From Puia sp. (lineage in GTDB: Bacteria; Bacteroidota; Bacteroidia; Chitinophagales; Chitinophagaceae), in assembly GCA_031292515.1 (NCBI GenBank), contig JARLGZ010000030.1, forward strand, positions 186,001-250,000: 64,000 bases of DNA, in the 5' to 3' direction. Of this stretch, positions 16,611 to 25,224 are shown one piece after another; the stretch's first letter is position 1, and every line of letters starts with the position of its first letter. The translations under genes and the position numbers were made by a program. Under the pieces are notes generated by a model. The model was not told the origin of the DNA, searched no databases, and worked only from the letters and a program-made list of their open reading frames with translations.

Positions 16611-17592
16611 AGGTTTTTTTTATGGTCGCAAGCATTTGATTGCCGGCGGAGATGAATGGGTTGACGATAAACCGTTCTCTCATCGACGGATCGCTATGGT
16701 CTTCCGGGAAGTGAAAGTCCAGGGCGAACAGTCTCGAGAAATTCATCTCCTTCGCCGCAGCTACCGTGTCCCGCTTGTAGGTGCCGTAGGGAAAGGCGAG
16801 ACTGCGGATCTCTTTTCCAGTCAGTTCTTCGAGATATTGCTTTGAACGTTTCAGTTCGAGTTTCGCCTCCCCGGGGCTGATACGGGCCAGGTCGTTGTGA
16901 TAATAGCCATGTGCGCCGATCGTCACCCATCTGGATGCGGATAAATCCGCGATCTGCTGCCTGGTCATCTGTCTCCAATAGTCTTCTTCGGTTCCTTCGT
17001 CCCTGAAAGGCAGCAGGGATGACAGCGTCTTTATCATTTCGTCTTTCACGCCGAACCCGCCGTCACGAAGACGCTCCACGAGGGCGCGCCCATCGACGAC
17101 GGAGAGGTAGCGGTTAAAACGTCCCTTCCGGTAGAACTGTCTGTCATAAAGCAATATGGATGGACCATATTTGCTGAATATCCCGAGGAAGTCGTTCCAA
17201 AGGATATCGTGTCCCTCCTGCGAGACCCCGGTTATAAAAAAAGCCGCGGGAATTTCGTAACGCTCCAGCAGTGGCAGCACATATTTGTGATTATTTGCAT
17301 AGCCGTCGTCAAAGCTGATGCAGATGTTAAAGCGGTCGTCGCTGAAACGTCCTTCAAAATAATCGTCCAGCGAGAGGACGTTAAAATGTTTCCGGTAGAA
17401 GGCGAGATGCGATTCAAAGGTCTTCAGGGTCAAAAAAATATTATTGAACCGGGTGTGGTCATTTTGACAGATCCCGTGGTACACGACGATCCTGGCGCCT
17501 CTTGCCTGTTTGAGCAAAGAGGGTTGCCATCCTGCATTCGATGCGGCGTCCCTCATCGCGTATCTTATTTTCTGCCGGATCCCCTGGAACAT
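16600..17592 (-). CDS. Polysaccharide deacetylase (NodB homology) family protein
   Basis: A 330-residue enzyme of carbohydrate esterase family 4 type. The first motif with the metal-binding aspartate is ICISFDDGYANNHKYVLP. The second motif, with two histidines, is IGAHGYYHNDLARIS. A later SLAFPYGTYK is the third. The N-terminal RIVVYHGICQND matches the usual YHxI start of family members. No signal peptide is seen, so it may act in the cytoplasm on a lipid-linked precursor, as some family members do. First gene of a three-gene leftward operon, divergent from the family 2 glycosyltransferase. Confidence 0.85.
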   Translation of the reverse strand: MFQGIRQKIRYAMRDAASNAGWQPSLLKQARGARIVVYHGICQNDHTRFNNIFLTLKTFESHLAFYRKHFNVLSLDDYFEGRFSDDRFNICISFDDGYANNHKYVLPLLERYEIPAAFFITGVSQEGHDILWNDFLGIFSKYGPSILLYDRQFYRKGRFNRYLSVVDGRALVERLRDGGFGVKDEMIKTLSSLLPFRDEGTEEDYWRQMTRQQIADLSASRWVTIGAHGYYHNDLARISPGEAKLELKRSKQYLEELTGKEIRSLAFPYGTYKRDTVAAAKEMNFSRLFALDFHFPEDHSDPSMRERFIVNPFISAGNQMLATIKKTYAF

Positions 17593-17667
17593 AATCGCTG
17601 TGGTGTTGTTTTTTTGTTCTTAATTTACGGGCTGGTTTTTCAATCTTATTCATCAAAGCCATCGACC

Positions 17668-18540
17668 GTGGTCAGCGTCATTCTGCCTACCTATAACCGG
17701 GCGCACCTGCTTCCGGAAAGCATTGAAAGCGTATTGAGCCAGGGTTACACCGATCTCGAACTGATCATCATGGACGATGGGTCCACGGATGATACGCGGG
17801 ATCTCCTATCCGGCATCCGGGATGACCGGATAAAATATTATCCGATGCCGCATACCGGTTATACGAGCCGGTTAAAGAACTTCGCGATCGGGCAGTCTTC
17901 GGGCGATTTACTCGCCTTTATCGACTCCGATGATACCTGGAAAGCGGGAAAACTCGAAAAACAGGTCAGGCTTTTGAATGAGAACCCTTCCATCGGGTTT
18001 TCCCTCACCGATGTCACGACTTTCCGCGGAGACACCATCCTGATCGACCACTCTTATCATCTCCTGAATACGGTACAATGCCTGAATATTTTCCATTGGA
18101 TGGAGCAGAGCCGGTTTATCGTATATAATCCAACGCTGATATTTCGCAAGGGTTGCCTGGCCCGGACAGGATATTTTGACGAGTCGATGCGTTCCGGTGA
18201 TTATCATTTCAATATGCGGCTGGCCTATCATTTCGATGCGGGCATCTTTTTCGATCCCCTGGTCATGCGCCGGGTGCATGATTCCAATATGAGCGAACAG
18301 ATACCTTTTGAGAATTATACGGAGTACCTGGAGACGTTCGGATACCTGTATAAGGCAGGGATGACCCGGCGACGCTATTTTCAAAAGGCCAGGGCCAACG
18401 CTCACTACAAAATGGGTCTTTTGCATGAAGGCAATGGCGACCGGGAGCAGGCCCGGCTCCATTTTCTGTCTTCCCTGCGGATCAACCCGCTTCAGCTAAA
18501 ATGCCTCAGGCGGTTGCTGAAGTCCGGAGGCAACGGATGA
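17668..18540 (+). CDS. Glycosyltransferase family 2
   Basis: A GT-A glycosyltransferase of about 290 residues. It begins SVILPTYNRAHLLPESIESV and carries the nucleotide-sugar binding LELIIMDDGSTDDT and the DxD-type LAFIDSDDTWKAGKLE. There is no in-frame ATG before these; GTG at 17668 puts the conserved strand right at the N-terminus, while TTG at 17614 would add 18 residues. The tail beyond residue 230 (FQKARANAHYKMGLLHEGNG) looks like a TPR-like helical pair. It leads the rightward gene series of methyltransferases and radical SAM enzymes. Confidence 0.82.
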   Translation: MVSVILPTYNRAHLLPESIESVLSQGYTDLELIIMDDGSTDDTRDLLSGIRDDRIKYYPMPHTGYTSRLKNFAIGQSSGDLLAFIDSDDTWKAGKLEKQVRLLNENPSIGFSLTDVTTFRGDTILIDHSYHLLNTVQCLNIFHWMEQSRFIVYNPTLIFRKGCLARTGYFDESMRSGDYHFNMRLAYHFDAGIFFDPLVMRRVHDSNMSEQIPFENYTEYLETFGYLYKAGMTRRRYFQKARANAHYKMGLLHEGNGDREQARLHFLSSLRINPLQLKCLRRLLKSGGNG

Positions 18541-18618
18541 AGTCCGGGCTGCGTTTATGCTGCAGGATCCCGTGCAGGGGAGGAGCGCCTGCCTGCAAAC
18601 AGGGAAGCCTTCTCTCCC

Positions 18619-19338
18619 ATGCAAAAACTGATAAAATATATAACAAACTCTGTTTACAGACCCTTGCTGGTAAAATACCTGTCTTCGACAAGGGTTTATG
18701 TTCATAAGGGCATCCGGCTGCTGGTCCCGCCGGAGGTGTTTCACCCGGGGTTCTTCTTCAGCACCCGTCTGCTGTTGGCATATGTCAGCTGCCAACCTTT
18801 GAGCGACAAATCTCTCCTGGAGCTTGGGGCCGGGAGCGGGCTGATTTCCCTGATGGCCGCGAGAAAAGGGGCAAGCGTTACGGCTTCAGATATCAACCCG
18901 GTAGCCATCGAATACCTCGAACTGAACAAAAGAAGGAACGATCTTCCTGTTTCCGTCATTCATTCCGATTTGTTTAGCCGGATCCCGTCTCATGCTTTTG
19001 ATATAATCGTCATCAACCCGCCATATTATAGCCGGAAGCCTTCCAGTTTTGCCGAATATGCCTGGTTTTGCGGGGAGAACGGGGAATATTTCAGCGGTCT
19101 TTTCGGGGAGTTGGCCGGGTATGTCCATTCGGGATCCAAGGTCTGGATGATTCTATGTGATGGAAGCGACATGAAGATGATCCGCAAGCGGGCCGCCGAG
19201 AATGGCTGGGAACTGCATTGCGTCTACTCCAGGAGGAACCTGCTTGAAAGGAACTATATTTTTAAAATCGAAAGGGCATCCCCTGGTGGAAAATCCGCGT
19301 TTGCTATTCAGACCGATGAGGTTCGCCGGCGTGTGTGA
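18619..19338 (+). CDS. Class I SAM methyltransferase (HemK/PrmC-like)
   Basis: A 239-residue methyltransferase. Motif I is SLLELGAGSGLISLMAARKG, the acidic residue after strand 2 is in VTASDINPVAIEYLELN, and motif IV is IIVINPPYYSRKP. NPPY is typical of enzymes that methylate an amide or exocyclic amine, such as PrmC. The N-terminal segment LLVPPEVFHPGFFFSTRLLL resembles the substrate-side segment of that group. As PrmC is normally linked to prfA and not to glycan genes, a role in modifying the cluster product seems more likely. Weakly placed start; ATG at 18619 is the first in frame. Confidence 0.75.
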   Translation: MQKLIKYITNSVYRPLLVKYLSSTRVYVHKGIRLLVPPEVFHPGFFFSTRLLLAYVSCQPLSDKSLLELGAGSGLISLMAARKGASVTASDINPVAIEYLELNKRRNDLPVSVIHSDLFSRIPSHAFDIIVINPPYYSRKPSSFAEYAWFCGENGEYFSGLFGELAGYVHSGSKVWMILCDGSDMKMIRKRAAENGWELHCVYSRRNLLERNYIFKIERASPGGKSAFAIQTDEVRRRV

Positions 19339-19370
19339 ATGGCGCCGGAACGACGAATAAAGTCAGAACA

Positions 19371-20870
19371 ATGAATAAAGTATTGCTGTTCAACCCCCGA
19401 AGCGCGACCTGGAAATACAGGATTCCGAATTCCGTTCTCCAGATCGCGGCTTCGATCGAAGGGCTGTTTGAGTGGGTGATCGTGGATGCCAACCGGGAGC
19501 GGGACCCTTATCAGAAAATCCGAAGCTACTTGCGGACCGGTGAGTTCAGGTATATCGGGTTTACGGTCATGCCCGGGCCGCAGCTCAAACAGGCCATCCC
19601 TTTCGCCCGGCATGTCAAAGAGGAATTCCCCGGCACGCAAATGATATGGGGTGGTTATTTCGCTTCCAACCAGCACAAGCCCGTGCTGAACTCGGGTTTT
19701 GTGGATTTCGTGATCAACGGACCCGGCGATCATGCTTTCCCGCAACTGCTGGAGGCCCTGGAAAACGGAACTCCCTATGAGCTCATAAAGAATCTTATTT
19801 ATAAAACCGGCGGCAAGATCGTAAAGAACGCCAAAGAGGATCTTATAGAGCAGGCGACGCTGCCGAACCTGCCTTACGACAAGCTGGACAAACTCTATCC
19901 GCTGGAAGTCTATCTTGGCAAGACCTATCTGGGGAACAAGACCCTGGCTTATCATTCCAGCGTCGGTTGTCCTTTTACCTGTTCTTTTTGCGCCGTGGTG
20001 CCGATTTATGGGGGCAGGTGGAAGGGCAAAACGGCTTCGCAGGTTTATGAGGACGTCGTCTATATAAAAAATAAGTGGAAAGCAGACTCTATCGAATTCC
20101 ACGACAATAATTTCTTTGTTTCCGAGAAGCGGGTCGCGGAGTTTGCCAGGCTTATCAAAAAAGAGAATATGATCTGGTGGGGGGAGGGGCGGATCGACAC
20201 CATCGATAAATATAAAGACGAGACCCTGGCGCTGATGCGGGAGGCGGGTTGCAAAATGATATTCTTCGGTGCGGAAACGGGTAATGACGAGATCCTGAAA
20301 AAGATGGACAAGGGCGGCACCCAGTCCGCGGCGCAAATCGGGTCTTTTGCCGCAAGGATGGCACGGTTCGACATCATCCCCGAATATTCGTTTGTGCTTG
20401 GGACTCCCGGTGACACGCCCGGGCAGGTAATGAGGCAGATCGACTCCGACATCGCTTTTATAAAGGAGATAAAAGCGATCAACCCCGCCACGGAGATCGT
20501 CATTTACACCTATAGCCCCGTTCCCACGGAAGGTTCGGACATGTATCAAAAGACTCTGGATTCGGGCTTTCGTTTCCCGGAAGTGCTGGAAGACTGGATC
20601 AGCCCCCAATGGGAGAACTTCGACCTCCGCAAGAACCCGCTTACTCCGTGGCTGACGCCGGAAATGATCGACAAGATAAGGGATTTCGAGACGGTGCTGA
20701 ACGGCTATTATCCCACTGTGTCGGACATACGCCTGAACGGCTTCAAGCGGAAGCTTATTCATTTCTTGTCGGGGCTTAGATATAAAACCAATTTCTACGG
20801 ATACCCTTATGAGATCAAATTGCTGCACAGGATCTGGCGTTACAGGCAGCCTGAAATACAGGGGTTTTAA
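19371..20870 (+). CDS. B12-binding-domain radical SAM protein
   Basis: A 499-residue enzyme. Residues 1-150 resemble the cobalamin-binding Rossmann domain of class B radical SAM methylases (MNKVLLFNPRSATWKYR at the start, then QMIWGGYFAS and FVINGPGDHAFPQLL), but the DxHxxG base-off signature is absent, as in many relatives. The radical SAM core follows with the cluster motif GCPFTCSFC (Cys200, Cys204, Cys207) and GAETGNDEILKKMDKGG. Start at 19371 chosen because the frame's earlier ATG gives a poor N-terminus. It is one of two such enzymes here; the reaction (C-methylation, epimerisation or other) cannot be read off. Confidence 0.82.
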   Translation: MNKVLLFNPRSATWKYRIPNSVLQIAASIEGLFEWVIVDANRERDPYQKIRSYLRTGEFRYIGFTVMPGPQLKQAIPFARHVKEEFPGTQMIWGGYFASNQHKPVLNSGFVDFVINGPGDHAFPQLLEALENGTPYELIKNLIYKTGGKIVKNAKEDLIEQATLPNLPYDKLDKLYPLEVYLGKTYLGNKTLAYHSSVGCPFTCSFCAVVPIYGGRWKGKTASQVYEDVVYIKNKWKADSIEFHDNNFFVSEKRVAEFARLIKKENMIWWGEGRIDTIDKYKDETLALMREAGCKMIFFGAETGNDEILKKMDKGGTQSAAQIGSFAARMARFDIIPEYSFVLGTPGDTPGQVMRQIDSDIAFIKEIKAINPATEIVIYTYSPVPTEGSDMYQKTLDSGFRFPEVLEDWISPQWENFDLRKNPLTPWLTPEMIDKIRDFETVLNGYYPTVSDIRLNGFKRKLIHFLSGLRYKTNFYGYPYEIKLLHRIWRYRQPEIQGF

Positions 20871-20882
20871 AAAAACAATAAA

Positions 20883-21647
20883 ATGGAATTACCCGATTCT
20901 TCCATCCTGACCAACATACAGGTCCCGGGCTTTACAAGCCCCGGTGAAATCCTGTTCGAGAAAAAATATATACTTACCCGCAGCCTGGAGAACAGGTTGT
21001 ATACGGACGAGGAACTGATGAGGCTGCCCGAGGTGCCGGCCAGCCACACCCACTATAAGGAATGGCAGATCCGCAAACGGTCCTGCCGGCGTCTGTTACG
21101 CTACCTGGCTTCGGAGAACCGGGACCTGGAGATCCTCGAGATAGGCTGCGGGAACGGATGGCTCTCTCACCGGTTGGCGGAGTTGCCGGGTACGGAGGTC
21201 ACGGGTCTGGATATCAATTTCACGGAGTTGCAACAGGCTGCCAGGGTCTTCAGCGGCGATCCGAACCTGCATTTTATACATGGGGATATCCGATCGGGGA
21301 TATTGGGCGACCGGAGGTTCGATCGTATCGTCTTTGCCGCCTCGATCCAGTATTTCCCTTATTTGAAGAAGATCATCCATTTTGCGCTCTCCCAGTTGAA
21401 ACACGGAGGGGAGATCCATATCATGGATACGCATTTTTACCGGCCCGGGGAGGTCTCCATTGCCAAAAGGAGGACTGCGGCGTACTATTCATCCCTCGGC
21501 TACCCGGAAATGGCCGATTTCTATTTTCATCATTGCAGCAGCGATCTGAGGTCTTTCCACCAGCAGCAGTTGTATAACCCGATGGGGATACGCAGCCGGC
21601 TTTTAGGGGCCAGGGATCCTTTTCCGTGGATCCGGATTAAGAAATAA
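20883..21647 (+). CDS. Class I SAM-dependent methyltransferase
   Basis: A 254-residue methyltransferase with motif I LEILEIGCGNGWLSHRLAEL (residues about 81-100), the acidic post-II residue in VTGLDINFTELQQAA, the FIHGDIRSG strand, and IVFAASIQYFPYLKKIIHF as motif IV. Such proteins usually methylate small molecules or sugars. It starts 12 bases after the preceding radical SAM gene and ends 10 bases before the next, so it is embedded in the same transcript. Target unknown. Confidence 0.82.
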   Translation: MELPDSSILTNIQVPGFTSPGEILFEKKYILTRSLENRLYTDEELMRLPEVPASHTHYKEWQIRKRSCRRLLRYLASENRDLEILEIGCGNGWLSHRLAELPGTEVTGLDINFTELQQAARVFSGDPNLHFIHGDIRSGILGDRRFDRIVFAASIQYFPYLKKIIHFALSQLKHGGEIHIMDTHFYRPGEVSIAKRRTAAYYSSLGYPEMADFYFHHCSSDLRSFHQQQLYNPMGIRSRLLGARDPFPWIRIKK

Positions 21648-21657
21648 ACATTTGTCT

Positions 21658-22716
21658 ATGTCGGAAACTATGTCGGTAACGGGGCTTTTTCACCGGTTTC
21701 AGCGATTTCGCACCTTGCAGACGGACCGGATCACCGCCCTTCCCATTGTGATCCTGATGCCTCACAGCGCCTGTAATTGCAGATGCGTGATGTGCGATAT
21801 CTGGAAGGGGAACGCCCATCTTAAGCAATTGGTTCAGGACGATATAGAAGGGTTGCTGGACAGTCTCCGCAGGCTGGGTGCCCGGCAGGTTCTCATGTCG
21901 GGCGGAGAAGCCCTGTTAAACCCTTCTTTTTTTGATTTCTGTTCCATCCTGAAAAAGCAAGGTGTCAGGATCACGCTTCTTTCAACGGGTCTTACGCTTG
22001 CCAGGCATGCCATCCAGGTGGTGAAATGGGTGGATGAAGTGATCGTGTCGCTGGATGGCGATGAGCCGCTGCATGACAGTATCCGGAATATCCGCGGCGC
22101 TTTTCAAAAACTAGGGGATGGTGTTCGTCGTCTGCGCTTGATACGCCCATCCTTCCCTGTCACGGGCCGTACGGTCATCCACCGGCTCAATTTCAGGAAC
22201 TGGCGGGCCATCATCGAAGCCGCCGCGGAAATGGGGCTCGACCAGGTGAGCTTTTTGCCTGCGGACGTGAGCAGCCAGGCTTTTAATCGTTCCCGGCCCT
22301 GGGATGAACCGAGGCAGCACGAGATCCTTTTGGAGGAAAGCGATTTGCCGGCATTAAAAGCCATCATAGAAGGGATCATCAGGGATCGTCCTGATTATTT
22401 TGAAACGGGTTTTATCGCCGAATCTCCCGATAAGCTCAGGAAGATAGGTGCTTATTACGGCGCTTTTTATGGGCAGAACCCTTTCCCGTATAAGAAATGC
22501 AATGCACCCTGGGTGTCCACCGTCGTGGAAGCCGATGGTACGGTGCGGCCTTGCTTTTTCCATGCCCCATTGGGGAATATCAGGAAGGAACCGCTGTCGG
22601 CTATTCTGAACAGTGAGAAGGCCATCCGTTTCCGAAAGGACCTGGATATCGACAAAGATCCTATCTGCGCCCGTTGCGTTTGTTATCTGAACCTGCGGCC
22701 GGGTACAACGGTATAA
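21658..22716 (+). CDS. Radical SAM protein with SPASM-like C-terminus
   Basis: A 352-residue enzyme. The cluster motif CNCRCVMC gives CxxxCxxC at Cys39, Cys43 and Cys46, followed by DIWKGNAH, the GGEALLNP segment (GGE motif) and VIVSLDGDEPLHDSIRNIRG. The C-terminal part has cysteines in KKCNAPWVSTVVEADGTVRP plus CFF and ICARCVCYLN, consistent with an auxiliary iron-sulphur cluster of SPASM or twitch type. TTG at 21652 is open too, but the ATG at 21658 is preferred. SPASM enzymes modify peptides or carry out sugar and small-molecule chemistry; no precursor peptide is visible nearby. Confidence 0.83.
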   Translation: MSETMSVTGLFHRFQRFRTLQTDRITALPIVILMPHSACNCRCVMCDIWKGNAHLKQLVQDDIEGLLDSLRRLGARQVLMSGGEALLNPSFFDFCSILKKQGVRITLLSTGLTLARHAIQVVKWVDEVIVSLDGDEPLHDSIRNIRGAFQKLGDGVRRLRLIRPSFPVTGRTVIHRLNFRNWRAIIEAAAEMGLDQVSFLPADVSSQAFNRSRPWDEPRQHEILLEESDLPALKAIIEGIIRDRPDYFETGFIAESPDKLRKIGAYYGAFYGQNPFPYKKCNAPWVSTVVEADGTVRPCFFHAPLGNIRKEPLSAILNSEKAIRFRKDLDIDKDPICARCVCYLNLRPGTTV

Positions 22717-22762
22717 CCGGCCGGTGTCATGATTTGTTTGTCCGGGTGTTGCCGTTTAATCG

Positions 22763-22789
22763 ACCGGATGCCGGTTTAATATATTTTTT
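22763..22789 (+). terminator. Hairpin followed by a T-rich tract, possible terminator or attenuator
   Basis: ACCGG (22763-22767), loop ATG, CCGGT (22771-22775), then a tttaatatatttttt tract that runs up to the next start codon. It lies in the 73-base gap between two radical SAM genes. The stem is only five base pairs, so it may be a weak or partial terminator or an attenuator inside the transcript. Confidence 0.3.
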
Positions 22790-24277
22790 ATGGACACGAT
22801 CTTGTTTACCCATTCTTATTTTTTAAGATTCGACCCGAAACAGTGGCGGCTGGGGCAACCTTATCCCCCATTGGGGACGCTTTATGCGGCGGCCCTGATG
22901 CGTGAAAAAGGATTTCGGGTCGGGCTCTTCGACACTATGTTCGCCGAAAGTCCCGACGAGATACTGGAGGCCATCGAACACCATCATCCCCGTTGGCTGG
23001 TGATCTATGACGATGGATTCAACTACCTCACAAAGATGTGTCTCACCAATATGCGGGAGGCGGCTTTCCGGATGAGCCGGCTGGCGAAAGAGAAAGGCTG
23101 CCGGGTGGTGGTATCCAGCTCTGATTCGACCGATCACTTCGTGGAATACCTGGAGCAGGGAGCCGATTTCGTGGTGATCGGAGAAGGCGAACAGACTTTG
23201 CTGGAGTTGATCGGGAGGGACGGCGGCAGTCCGGGCCTACCTGGTCTGGCCTTCCTGCGGGATGGACTGCCGGTAAAGACAGGGGGGCGGGCCGTTATGA
23301 AGGACCTGGATGCGTTGCCGCTGCCGGCATGGGACCTGGTGGAGATGGAACGCTATCGCGCCACCTGGATGCGGCATGCGGGCTATTTCTCGCTTAATAT
23401 GAGTACGACGAGGGGCTGTCCTTTTAAATGCAATTGGTGTGCAAAGCCTATTTATGGCAACCGGTATCATGCCCGGTCGCCCGGGCAGGTGGTGAATGAG
23501 ATGAAATGGCTGAAAGAGCGGTATGCATTTCAGCATATCTGGTTCTGCGATGATATTTTCGGTCTGAAGCCGGGTTGGGTCTCCGAATTCGCGGACCTCC
23601 TGGAGCAGGAAGGCCTGCGGATCCCGTTTAAGATCCAGTCGAGGGCGGATCTGCTGTTACAGGAGGACTATGTCCGGGCACTTGCGCGTGCGGGATGCGA
23701 GAACAGTTGGATGGGAGCGGAAAGCGGTTCACAGCGCATTCTGGACGCCATGGACAAGGGCACGACGGTGGAGCAGATCGAAAAGGCTACCGGCCTGCTC
23801 AAGACGAATGGCATTCGTCCCTCCTTTTTTATCCAATTCGGTTACCCGGGCGAGACGAAGGAAGACATCCGCAAGACCCTCCGGATGATCAACGAGCTGT
23901 TGCCCGACGAGATCGGTATTTCGGTGTCTTATCCTTTGCCAGGTACCGTCTTCTATGAGAAGGTGAAGGCCGATCTTTCAAAGAAGGCCAACTGGACCGA
24001 TTCCGATGAACTGCAAATTATGTTCAGGAATACGTACGCGCCCCCGTTCTATAAGCAGTTGCATCGTTATGTGCACCTGTCCTATCGTCTCCATAAGGCG
24101 CTCCACTCTTTGAAGTCCCTGTTGCAAAAGCCCGGAGCCGTCAGTTGGTTGCACGTGCGCAAGGCCGTTTCTCTGGCCTGTCACACCCCGGCCCTGGTTT
24201 TTGCAAAATGGAAATTGGATCGTCTCGGGAGCCGATCGTCCGGGGCGGCGATAGATCTTATAACTCCACGACAATGA
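22790..24277 (+). CDS. B12-binding-domain radical SAM protein
   Basis: A 495-residue enzyme with the same architecture as the one starting at 19371. The N-terminal Rossmann-like domain includes LGQPYPPLGTLYAAALMREK, WLVIYDDGFNY and FVVIGEGEQTLLEL; GEGE is a common signature of this class. The cluster motif is RGCPFKCNWC (Cys210, Cys214, Cys217), followed by HIWFCDDIFGL and GAESGSQRILDAMDKGT. The C-terminal 120 residues are helical. It resembles proteins of the BchE/HpnJ/P-methylase superfamily in layout. Its stop overlaps the start of the following methyltransferase (ATGA). Confidence 0.83.
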   Translation: MDTILFTHSYFLRFDPKQWRLGQPYPPLGTLYAAALMREKGFRVGLFDTMFAESPDEILEAIEHHHPRWLVIYDDGFNYLTKMCLTNMREAAFRMSRLAKEKGCRVVVSSSDSTDHFVEYLEQGADFVVIGEGEQTLLELIGRDGGSPGLPGLAFLRDGLPVKTGGRAVMKDLDALPLPAWDLVEMERYRATWMRHAGYFSLNMSTTRGCPFKCNWCAKPIYGNRYHARSPGQVVNEMKWLKERYAFQHIWFCDDIFGLKPGWVSEFADLLEQEGLRIPFKIQSRADLLLQEDYVRALARAGCENSWMGAESGSQRILDAMDKGTTVEQIEKATGLLKTNGIRPSFFIQFGYPGETKEDIRKTLRMINELLPDEIGISVSYPLPGTVFYEKVKADLSKKANWTDSDELQIMFRNTYAPPFYKQLHRYVHLSYRLHKALHSLKSLLQKPGAVSWLHVRKAVSLACHTPALVFAKWKLDRLGSRSSGAAIDLITPRQ

Positions 24278-25224
24278 AAATGAATCACACCGGAATGCGT
24301 CCCATTGCCCCTTCTTTGGCGGAAAAAGAGAAGCCCGCGGCCGTTGCTTTCAGCGCACAGGCGCCTGGCTTCGATGCCTGTTACGCGCCCAATACCATCA
24401 TACAGTACAAGCGTGCCCGTGTGCGTGCCCACGTAGAGCAGTATCTGCCGGCGGAGAGCAATATCCTGGAATTAAATGCGGGGACGGGAGAAGACGCAAT
24501 CTATTTTGCGGGTAAGGGTCATAGGGTCCATGCTACGGACATTTCCGAAGGCATGTTGAAGAAGCTGGAAGAGAAGGTGGAAAGGGCGTCGGCCGCAGAA
24601 ACGCCTGACGGGGGTAGTACGGGATTAAGTAGTGTGGGATTAAGTAGTATGGGATTGAGTGGTATGGGATTGAAGGAGAGGATCACGCGGGAATTGTGCT
24701 CCTTTCATTCGTTGGACCGGCTTGCGGGAAGAGGACCTTATGACCTGGTCTTCTCCAATTTCGCGGGATTGAATTGTTCCGGCGAACTCGACAAGGTCTT
24801 GCGATCCTGTACGGGGCTGCTAAAGCCGGGGGGACTTCTTACTGTAGTCCTGCTGCCGCGGTTTTGTGCGCTCGAGACCTTATTGCTGTTTAAGGGGCAA
24901 TGGAAGACTGCCTTCCGGCGCTTCTGCGGCAGCAAAGGAACGCGTGCGCGTGTGGAAGGGCACTATTTCAGGTGCTGGTATTACAATCCATCCTATGTGA
25001 AAAAGGCGCTGAAGGATTCTTTTACGATGGTCGGTCTCGAAGGCCTGTGCACGATCGTGCCTCCGTCCTATATAGAGGGGTTCGCGGAGAAATATCCGCG
25101 GCTTTACCCGGTCCTGTGCAGATGGGAGGACCGGCTTAAATCCCGCCGGCCCTGGAAGGGAATGGGGGATTATTATATCATTACTTTCCGAAAGCGAACC
25201 GGTCCGCAGGAGGGGCGGCAGTAA
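24274..25224 (+). CDS. Class I SAM-dependent methyltransferase with internal repeat
   Basis: A 316-residue methyltransferase. Motif I is NILELNAGTGEDAIYFAGKG, with N in place of the usual G at position two (LNAGTG). The acidic residue is in VHATDISEGMLKKLE, and YDLVFSNFAGLNC is motif IV. Between motif I and motif IV lies a glycine/serine stretch made of a 15-base tandem repeat (four copies of a GLSS-type unit). The start at 24274 overlaps the previous stop; the frame is open further upstream inside the preceding gene. The last 44 bases overlap the end of the convergent nucleotidyltransferase gene. Confidence 0.78.
   Translation: MKMNHTGMRPIAPSLAEKEKPAAVAFSAQAPGFDACYAPNTIIQYKRARVRAHVEQYLPAESNILELNAGTGEDAIYFAGKGHRVHATDISEGMLKKLEEKVERASAAETPDGGSTGLSSVGLSSMGLSGMGLKERITRELCSFHSLDRLAGRGPYDLVFSNFAGLNCSGELDKVLRSCTGLLKPGGLLTVVLLPRFCALETLLLFKGQWKTAFRRFCGSKGTRARVEGHYFRCWYYNPSYVKKALKDSFTMVGLEGLCTIVPPSYIEGFAEKYPRLYPVLCRWEDRLKSRRPWKGMGDYYIITFRKRTGPQEGRQ
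24614..24673. repeat. In-frame 15-bp tandem repeat in a methyltransferase gene
   Basis: Four consecutive 15-base units: gtagtacgggattaa, gtagtgtgggattaa, gtagtatgggattga and gtggtatgggattga. They add five residues each (GLSS plus one) to a surface loop between the SAM-binding core strands of the methyltransferase. The unit keeps frame, so copy number can change without loss of the gene. Confidence 0.9.

Noticed and set aside
18619-19338. prmC (release factor glutamine methyltransferase)
   Set aside because: NPPY motif is present, but there is no prfA neighbour and the context is a glycan cluster, so a symbol would be misleading.
19308-20828. Minus-strand 506-codon frame
   Set aside because: Antisense to the B12-type radical SAM gene. 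It is long, but shows no signal peptide, domain or motif and spans the neighbour gene's end.
21658-22716. RiPP maturase with precursor peptide
   Set aside because: A SPASM-like C-terminus raised the idea, but no short Cys- or Gly-rich precursor gene was found in the gaps on either side and the nearest transporter lacks a peptidase domain.
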